NCBI GenBank assembly: GCA_019671135.1
Contig: JAHRHY010000025.1
Span: 574,501 to 638,500, forward strand
Length of the DNA: 64,000 bases
DNA from: Linnemannia hyalina
Lineage: Eukaryota > Mortierellomycota > Mortierellomycetes > Mortierellales > Mortierellaceae
Reading direction: 5' to 3'
Position numbers and translations under genes: made by a program. Position 1 is the stretch's first letter. Every line of letters begins with the position of its first letter. The notes under the pieces were generated by a model, which saw nothing but the letters and a program-made list of their open reading frames with translations, was not told the origin of the DNA and did not search any database. Positions 32,757 through 41,000 of the stretch are shown piece by piece.

Positions 32757-33610
32757 TCTTCTTTTTTTCTCACCCCTGGAACACATCCGGCAATACACTG
32801 AAGTTTTCCATGGACGCTCAACATGACACAACCCCCCTCCCTCCCCTCCAACACTCAAGACCTCTACTCCCCTCATCCCGCTCTCTCGTCGCTAAGGTGC
32901 AAGACCTTAAACCCCACAGGGATCGAAACATCCCTTACTCCTATACAGAACCAGAGGCGCCACTACAGAAGCTTGTCTTTGACGAAAACTCGTGAAGCCT
33001 CTCTACCCTAACGGCGTCTCGGAAGCAGAAGGCTTTTACAAGCGAGCAGACTCCTCACCAACAGCCATCGCCGCAACCACAGCAGAGATATCCAAACGCC
33101 TTCCCACTCTTCCTCAGAACCCGCACCAGACCTACTCTGCCTCCCCCCTCCGCAGCTTTCGAGAAGTTCCCTGATCATTCTCGCAAAAAGAAAGTCGATA
33201 CTGCCCTAGAGTGGGGAGAGGGGGGAGGCAGAGTAGGTCTGGTGCGGGTTCTGAGGAAGAGTGGGAAGGCGTTTGGATATCTCTGCTGTGGTTGCGGCGA
33301 TGGCTGTTGGTGAGGAGTCTGCTCGCTTGTAAAAGCCTTCTGCTTCCGAGACGCCGTTAGGGTAGAGAGGCTTCACGAGTTTTCGTCAAAGACAAGCTTC
33401 TGTAGTGGCGCCTCTGGTTCTGTATAGGAGTAAGGGATGTTTCGATCCCTGTGGGGTTTAAGGTCTTGCACCTCAGCGACGAGAGAGCGGGATGAGGGGA
33501 GTAGAGGTCTTGAGTGTTGGAGGGGAGGGAGGGAGGTTGTGTCATGTTGAACGTCCATGGAAACTTCAGTGTATTGCCGGATGTGTTCCAGGGGCGAGAA
33601 AAAAAAGAGT
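32757..33610. repeat. Long inverted repeat, ~394-bp arms, 67-bp spacer
   Basis: Left arm 32757-33150 and right arm 33218-33610 are reverse complements with only scattered single-base differences (for example an A/G change near 32897/33473 and a one-base length change near 32811). The spacer is 33151-33217. The arms can be aligned through matching blocks such as CCGCACCAGACCTACTCTGC at 33121-33140 against its complement at 33228-33247. A transcript across it would form a long hairpin. The right arm carries the longer reading frame (see 33373-33735). Confidence 0.85.
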
Positions 33611-33735
33611 TCCCATTTATTTTCTCGATCATAATTAAAAAGGTCACACACATCCTCGGTCTCCGGTCTACTAGGAGAATGGGCGTAGTCGTCTAGCATA
33701 GACTTCACCTGTTCGTTCTCACGGGATCGCGACAT
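33373..33735 (-). CDS. Hypothetical 120-residue frame in the right arm
   Basis: The frame starts MSRSRENEQVKSMLDDYAHS outside the inverted repeat and runs into it, ending LQKLVFDENS. The left arm has the same C-terminal part (32705-32995) but a different beginning, as expected if a once-single gene was copied head-to-head. Composition is hydrophilic and not low-complexity, yet no domain is recognised. A second frame in the same direction (33175-33360) continues KPLYPNGVSEAEGFYKRADS in the following frame in both arms, which suggests one longer ancestral reading frame broken by a frameshift. It may be a fragment of a repeat-borne gene. Low confidence that it is expressed. Confidence 0.25.
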   Translation of the reverse strand: MSRSRENEQVKSMLDDYAHSPSRPETEDVCDLFNYDRENKWELFFFSPLEHIRQYTEVSMDVQHDTTSLPPLQHSRPLLPSSRSLVAEVQDLKPHRDRNIPYSYTEPEAPLQKLVFDENS

Positions 33736-33834
33736 ATTATGGGATCACGACAGACGATGTGGATGGCTGGAAAATGGGATTGGGGGAAACTGTGCCAGCA
33801 CCCAAAATGATGGCGCACTAATGAGATACTTTTG

Positions 33835-34020
33835 GACTTTTCTTTTAACTATGGCATACTCGGCCTTTCTTTTCAACTATGCCATCATGTCGGCCTTTCT
33901 TTACACTATGGCATTCTGTCGCTTTCTATGGCCTTCTGTGAGCCTGTAACTATGGCACTCTATCGGCCTTTCTTATAAGTGCGCCATTTTGTCGCCCTTT
34001 CTTTTACCTATGGCCACCGA
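33835..34020 (+). repeat. Degenerate 28-30 bp tandem repeat (ACTATGGCAT..TCGGCCTTTCTTT)
   Basis: Six to seven units of the pattern ACTATGGCATtCTgTCGGCCTTTCTTTTa follow each other: 33846, 33875, 33906, 33928 (short), 33951, 33980 and a partial at 34009. A further isolated unit (CGGCCTGTTTTAACTATGGC) is at 34187-34206. Unit length and sequence drift strongly. Confidence 0.6.
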
Positions 34021-34826
34021 GCCAATTGAGTCGCGGGCTTTCTTGTGCTGTTGATGACTGTCGTTCTGAGGCACTCTGTTCCATTGTGATCTTGCTATTT
34101 TGAAACTATGCCCACCTGAGGCAGTGGGGCAACCGAGGGTAAACATTCGCCTATGATGAGACTCATCCTAAGGGCTGAGGGCCTATCGGCCTGTTTTAAC
34201 TATGGCATTACTTAGGGCTAGATGGATTGGAACAGATAAGTGCTCAAGTTACTGAGAGATGTAAATGAGACGAAGCGTTGACCATCAGCGATGAAGAAAA
34301 AAATATATATCAACATATCGCTGTATCAAATCCTCTCAAGTCCGATTGGCCCACAACCTTATTTTATCTCGACAAGCAATGTAGGTACGGCCAGCGGGAG
34401 AGGACCACAAGAGCCGAACAGGTCCAGGTCTTGCATGCATCGTCTCGATTAATAGCCACTGTCGATCGTTTCCAGGGCGAACTGTTGCTCTTTCGTGGGT
34501 AAGCCCTTTTGTGCTCCACTATTTTTTTTTTAGCAAGATGTGGGAAATTTATAACATTGATAGACAACAACTGCCTAGAGAAGAGAAATAATTGGACTTA
34601 GTGCATCACGCCATGGGAAGATTCTTTCGGCGTTTGCTTAATGGATGGCTCAACGGCGTTGGTAATTATTCAGCGTCGAGTAAAGAAATGATATCTTTTG
34701 TTTTTGTTCTGTGACACTGTTGTAGGGTGAGAGGGAGTGAATTCTTATTTTTCCCTTTGCCGAGCCAGCCAGTAGGCGAGGAGTCGGACCTTGAACGATT
34801 ATTTTAGAGTGGAGCTGATAACCATA
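34021..34826. other. Spacer before old yellow enzyme copy A
   Basis: 34278-34502 has a non-repetitive open frame (YQHIAVSNPLKSDWPTTLFY and onward) with no recognised domain; it may be a gene fragment. From about 34530 on, the sequence is shared with the flanks of the copies at 54296 and 62105. Confidence 0.45.
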
Positions 34827-34896
34827 TGTGACACGTTTCCTACCAACGCATTACTCAGCAGGACGCCAGAGAACGTGTCACATTGGAACTATATAG
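34827..34896 (+). promoter_or_regulatory. Conserved inverted-repeat promoter element, copy A
   Basis: TGTGACACGTT at 34827-34837 and its exact reverse complement AACGTGTCACA at 34872-34882 bracket TTACTCA (34851-34857, AP-1/Yap1-like half). A TATA box (CTATATAG, 34889-34896) follows directly. All three copies of the gene keep these elements and their spacing. Role as binding site is inferred. Confidence 0.55.
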
Positions 34897-35033
34897 CAAC
34901 GGACACTCTCGCCTCGTTTTTTTTTGTTCTTCATTCCCATCATCCACTTCTTCCTCTTCACTCTCTCCTACACTCTCCACTTTCCTCTACACTCTAAACC
35001 CACAACAATAACATCAAAAAAATCAAGACCAAG

Positions 35034-36424
35034 ATGCCTTCTTCCCAGTCCACCGCCGCCGCCCCAGTCAACTCGATCTACGAGCCAATCGCATCCTCCA
35101 AGAACAGACCCATCTACCCTCAAGAGAACTACTACATCGAACAACCCGCCACCCCAGGAGCCTACCTCGGTCCCATTGACGCCTCCCTCCCCAATGCTCC
35201 CTCTGCCGACAACATCCCCCTCCTCTTCCAACCCTTCACCATCAAGGACCTCACTATCCCCAACCGTATTGTCGTCGCCCCCATGTGCATGTACTCTTCC
35301 TTGGATGGATTCTTCACCAACTTTCATCTCGCCAGTATTGGATCCTTTGCAATCAATGGAGCTGGACTGATTATCCAGGAGGCCACTGCTGTGTTGCCTA
35401 ATGGACGGATTACTCCTGGGTGTGCGGGTCTGTGGGATGATGCACAAGTGTACAAGTTGAAGGAGATTGTGGACTTTGTGCATGTCCAGGGAGGCAAGGT
35501 TGGCATTCAGCTTGCCCATGCCGGCCGCAAGGTAACTTTTTTATTTCTTTGATAGATGATATGCTCCTCTATTTTGTGGCCATCGCTTTAAACAATGACA
35601 CTAACACTGTCACTCTTACTCTCTTTATATGATACTTCCAACAGGCGTCCGCTGGAGCACCATACACAAAGTATCCTGAATCAGCCTTCTGGCCCGAAGA
35701 CGTGATCGCCCCCTCAGGCGGCGCACACCTCCAATGGGACAAGCACCATCGCGTCCCCCGCGAATTGTCCCTCGCCGAGATTCAACAGGTCATTGATGCT
35801 TTTGGTGCCGCTGCCGCTCGTGCCTCCCGCGCAGGAATGGACACTGTCGAGATCCATGGTGCACACGGATACCTTATCCATAACTTCTTGTCCCCTCTCA
35901 CCAACCAGCGTACAGACCATTATGGTGGCTCTCTTGAGAACCGTGCTCGGTTCTTGTTGGAGGTTGTCAAGGCTGTGAGGGCCAACTTCCCAGCTGAGAA
36001 GCCCATCTTCTTGAGAATCTCGGCTTCGGATTTGGTGGAGGAGGTTGAGGGGATTGAGGACTCGTGGGAGATTGAGCAGACGATTCAGATTGCCAAGTGG
36101 GTCCGTGACGCTGGTGTTGATGTCCTTCACGTCTCGTCGGGTGGCAACACTTCCCAGCAAAAGATCCTCACCTCCCCCGGGTACCAGGTTCCTTTCGCCG
36201 AGCAGATCAAGCGTGCGGTCCCAGGGTTGGCAGTTGTTGCTGTCGGGATTATTTTGGATGGTCCACAGGCCGAGGAGGTGTTGAAGAGTGAGAAGGCAGA
36301 TCTTGTGGCTGCTGGAAGGACATTCTTGAGACATCCCAACTTTGCTCTGAATGCTGCTAGGGAGTTGAATGTCAAGGCAGCGTTCTCGCAGCAGTACTCT
36401 CGTGGCCGCACTATTCACAGTTAA
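35034..36424 (+). CDS. Old yellow enzyme, YqjM-like NADPH:flavin oxidoreductase, copy A
   Basis: Two exons, 35034-35531 and 35645-36424, 425 residues. A FMN-dependent ene-reductase that reduces activated C=C bonds with NAD(P)H. It belongs to the YqjM-like class: VVAPMCMYSS near the start of the barrel (the Cys is the redox-tuning residue of that class), NGRITPGCAGLW, the substrate-binding pair in IHGAHGYLIHNFLSPLTNQR (His-x-x-His, as in YqjM, instead of His-x-x-Asn of classical OYE), and the phosphate-binding end GRTFLRHPNF. An extra 60-residue N-terminal segment precedes the barrel. The start lies after a 120-base CT-rich leader and a TATA box at 34889. The protein differs from copies B and C by Pro versus Leu in ILDGPQAEEV. 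Natural substrate unknown; roles in stress or xenobiotic reduction are family knowledge. Confidence 0.9.
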
Positions 36425-38092
36425 GACGTGCTTCTATCTTTACTTTTTTCCTGCATCTTTGACATACCCACCCTTTTTTTCTTCGCGAGTCTACTTTTAC
36501 ATATAACCATTCATCTGCCACAATAACAACAATCTGAATACTCCATCCTAAAAAAAAGGCCTGTTTAGTTGCTTTTACTTTAACTGACAGCCCGGTGATG
36601 AAGAACGAAAGGAACAAAAAATACATGTTACTCACACCATGAAGAAGTGGAACTTGGCGCCGAAAACACAATCTCGCGCATTCTGAATCACGTAGACCAG
36701 CGCTTTCATCCGTTGTACCCTTTGAAGTCACGCAAGGGCATGTATCCAATACCCACTTTGCATGTCGCCTTCTTCTTTTCTTCTCCTATTCTTCTCCCAT
36801 TCTTTTCTCTTGCATTCCCTTTGTGGCTTCTTCTCTTCGTACCTTTCTCTAAAGCATCACGGGGTCCAGATGAATAATTCACAGGTACTCTTTCGTTGCG
36901 GAGTGCCACGATAACTTTATCTGAAACCGTGTTTCGCTGTCACATTAGTCTGCAGCAGTTAGCATTGGTTGACCATGGTGCTGGCTTGTTGGCTGACACA
37001 TTCTCTTGCTGCATCATGCAGAAGGGAAAAAAGAAAAAAAAGGACTACGCCTTTGTTTACCCAGGGGTAGAGCTACAAAGGAAAAGACACCATCGGCTTC
37101 GATTTTTCACTCTCTCTCTTACTCTTCTCCCTCTTTCCTTTCTCTTGTTCAGCCTGACTACTCCCCCTCTTCTCCCTTCGAGACCCCTCCACCTCCCAGC
37201 TCCTCTTTCCTTCATTCCTCGCCTTTACTTTCTCACATCACTGAATCCACCAGCCCCAGGTCACTTTGGTGATCACCCCGACTCACCAACCCAACTTCTG
37301 ATTTCGTCCAAGTTACTTACAATCGCACATCCAACAGTCATCATCAGCAACAACCATCAAGCAGACAAAAGTTGTACCCAACTCAACTGATCACTTTGCA
37401 TCTAGCACAACAACCCAACAACTGCGAACCTACTACAGCACCAGACCCTTCGCCACCAAACAGCAGACAAAAAAAAAGCTCATACCAAGGCAGCCAAGGT
37501 ATATAGGCAACGAGAGCGTGTGTTGACAACAAGCTGACGACAAGCTGCCTACAACGAAAACTGACGAATTCGTGCCTTTTATTGAACTCGTCCATGTTCT
37601 GTCACTTTCTCTACTCATAGTCGAGTATTCGTTGCTCTCCCTCTCCCTAAACAAAAGTGTTGACCAAGTACAGCAAAACAACACAAAAGCAATATCAAAG
37701 CAGAAAAGCAACAAAACAACGCGCAAGTACAAAAGCACCAAAGCACAAACACCAAGAGCACAAACAAACCACTGTTTCCCTCTCTCGTATATCGAGTAAG
37801 TGCAATAGCCATGCGTAACATTGGTCTCGCTGGTCTCGCTCTTTTTCTCCGCGGACGAAATTACTTACCATCGTCAATTACAAACATGCATATAGATTTC
37901 TTCCCGAACTCCTCCCGTCCGTCAACCAAGAACTCCAAGCCTAGCAACCATTGCCACACCAATAAGCCACTTTTATCAAGGTAAAGAACAGCCTATACAG
38001 TGAGCTGGCTTCGTGTGCAATGTTAATGGAGACCAAACACTGACGCATTCCGTTGCCATTGGTAATATAATAATGGCCATAGCACACCAACT
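36425..38092. other. Intergenic: end of duplicated block and leader of the NLR gene
   Basis: Up to 36882 it is shared with copy C's downstream flank. After that comes CT-rich then AC/CAA-rich sequence typical of a long 5' leader; non-coding exons or an intron before 38093 are possible but cannot be placed. The open frames here (36896-37390 and others) are low-complexity. Confidence 0.45.
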
Positions 38093-41000
38093 ATGTCCAG
38101 GAACTCGCACTCCACTCCTTCCGGTCCACTATCTCAACCTGCCTCACCAAGCTATCCCAACACTAGGCACGATGACGACAACAGTTCTATTTCTTCCCAG
38201 CCAATCCGCAAGCGTGACAAGCTCTTTGCCTACTTCAAATCGTCCAACCATGAGCGCAAGGCCAAGAATACCGATTCTACCAGTCCAAAGTCCTCTATCA
38301 AAGGGGCCTCGGTTGCCAGCACTGAAGTGTCTGCTCATCGCCTTTCTATTGTCAGCACCCCTGAGAGTGTTGATATTGAACAAGCGGTGGCCACCACCGC
38401 CGTCAAGAGCACTGCGTTCATTGCTCACTCCTCGACCTTGCTGACCAAACCTCGCCTGGACGTCTTCACACAGAACGTCAATGCGCCTGCTGTGCGCATC
38501 CCTTTACCCGCATTTGGCGCTCGCATCGACACCACCCCTCAGCTTGCCTTGTGCATCGGCTTGCTTTCTAAAGTTCACGACGTCGTTGACCAGCAGGAGG
38601 ATCCTTCTCAAGACTTGCCATCCGACACTGCTGCTCGCCTGGCCTGGGTCAAGGCTATGAAGCAGGATCCTACTGAACGAGAGCGCCTCTTTTGGCTAGG
38701 AACTCGTATGGTTGACGAGTTTGTCAAGGACGCCTTCAAGGACTCGACCGAGATTGCCGAGATGGTCCTCATTGGACCTGTTATGAACATGGAACATTAC
38801 CGTGGGTTACTCTCCAGCATCATCGCAGCGTTTGACCATTCTGTGATTCTGAGTGTCGATCTCCTCCAAGGTCTCGTGCAGTTGGTGCAGTCTGCACCCC
38901 CTGAATCCCTCCTCTCTGATGACCTGGTCAAGATTCTTCGTCTACTCCGGCTTCGTCTGCAGGACACTCACCAACAGTCGACAGTCCACCCTTTCCATCT
39001 CACGTTGGCACTCTCGAGGGTACTTGATGTTATGGCGGACCACAAGGTCAAGGACCTGAGCCGTGTGGAGGAGCGCGAGCCCTTGTCCGGAGTCTTGTCG
39101 AGTTTGACAGGTAGCTCGGACCCCTACCTGATGTACCAGGCTTGCTATGCGTTTCAGGCACTGCAGTATGTGCCTGATGATGAGACTGTGCTCCAGGCGG
39201 TTCTCCGACAGTCTATTGGTGTTGCAAGTGGGTTGGTCAAGATTTCGGCAGTGATGAAGCTGGACGTGGGCGCAGTTCTTGAAGGACTTGACAAGCTGCA
39301 GGAGGCGATTGGCAGCACGGTCGAAATTGCAGGTACTTTGTACGAAGGGTTTTGCTCGCTGATGGAGAGTGGCCGAGGTGTGTTTGAGAGTCTGAAGGAG
39401 GGATACGGATCTGGCAAGAAACGTCCTTGGTATGCCGCTGTCCGTGCTGCTCATGCTCTTGCTCACTCTGGTCAGTTACATGATCTCAACCGCCTGATCT
39501 GTATGGCACCTTGTCGCCGTGATCCTCTGTTCCAATGGGGAATCTGCCAGTTGCTGGGTGAGATTGCGTCTGATGATATCTGGGATTCCCCTGTTCGCCA
39601 GCAAGCCGTTGAGCTGCTTGGTGATCTGTTCCAGAACGATCCATTGTGGGGTGAGGATGAGAGCGTCAGGACCTGGATGTTGAACATCAGTGGCCAACTC
39701 GGTGCTGTTGATGACGCAGCTGTCAGCAGCAGCGCTATTGCCTTGGTGAAGGAACTTCAGCAGGATCAACCCGCCACCACCAAGCTTCCTTACCCGCTGA
39801 GGAACCGACTTCCTTTGCCCACGTCCTCACCAACACTCGTCAAAGTTCAGAAGATCCCACCACTCGAGTACGATTTGCACCGGCTCCGCATGTTGAGGTT
39901 GGAGCAGAGCCACCAAGACGTCTACATCCCGCCTATGGCCAAGCCTAGTCTGAAGGCCAAAGACGAGGACATATTCTTGCTGATGGAGAAGATGCAAGAG
40001 TTCTTAGCTGGTGAGCGACAAGTGATGCTGGTACTTGGTGACTCTGGTGCTGGAAAGTCGACTTTCAACCGCCATTTCGAGCATCGTCTCTGGACCGACT
40101 ACAAACCAGGCGACCCTATCCCTCTCTTCATCAATCTCCCCTCCATTGACCGACCCGACCAGGACCTGGTCACCAAGCAACTGAGGTTCCATGGCTTTTC
40201 GGACGATCAGATCATGGAGATCAAGCAGCACCGCCAACTCATTCTCATCTGTGACGGATACGACGAGAGCCAGCAGTTGGTCAACCTCCACCGGACCAAT
40301 TCTCTGAACCAGCCTGGCCAGTGGAATACCAAGATGGTCATCAGCTGCCGCACCCAGTTCCTTGGGCCAGAATACCACAGCCGTTTTATGCCGCAAAGTG
40401 AAGGTGGTCACTACGACCGCCCTGCTCCTCACCTTTTCCAAGAGGCTGTGATCACTCCGTTCTCCAAGGCTCAAATCGAGAACTATGTTGAGCAGTATGT
40501 CCCCTTGGAGCCAAGGACGTGGGACACAAAGGACTACATGGACAGGCTCACCACGATTCCCAACCTACTTGATCTGGTCAGGAACCCCTTCCTCCTCTCA
40601 CTTGCATTGGAGGCACTGCCAGGTGTGACCGAGGGCAAGCAGGATCTGTCGACGATCAAGATCACGCGAGCTCACCTCTATGACACCTTCGTCAGCCATT
40701 GGCTCGATGTTAACAAACGACGGTTTGAGAGGAACAATGCCTTGTCGATGAATGATCGCGACATGCTAAACCAACTGGTCAGTGCGGGTTTTAATTCTCT
40801 GGGTCTCGACTACGCTACCAAGCTGGCACGAGCTATCTTTGACCGGCAGGACGGAAAGCCAGTGGTCAAGTATGTCCATTTGAGCGACAAGAACACATGG
40901 AAAGCTGAGTTCTTTGGTCCACAGCCAGAGATCCGACTGTTGCGGGATTCGTCACCATTGACCCGTGCAGGCAACCAGTTCCGCTTTGTGCATCGCTCAA

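Larger units (their letters stand above)
34530..36882 (+). repeat. Duplicated block A (old yellow enzyme gene plus both flanks)
   Basis: Matches, in inverted orientation, 61635-64000 across the gene, about 500 bases upstream and about 455 bases downstream (down to the AAAGCATCACGGGGTCC / AAAACATCACGGGATCC stretch). It also matches 54296-56225 for the gene and upstream flank only. The window ends inside the upstream flank of copy C. Confidence 0.8.

Noticed and set aside
35714..36418. 234-codon minus-strand frame, repeated in the other two copies
   Set aside because: Antisense shadow of old yellow enzyme exon 2; low-quality composition and no domain.
36896..37390. 164-codon frame upstream of the receptor gene
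   Set aside because: Low-complexity Leu/Pro/Ser from a CT-rich leader; no similarity to a domain.
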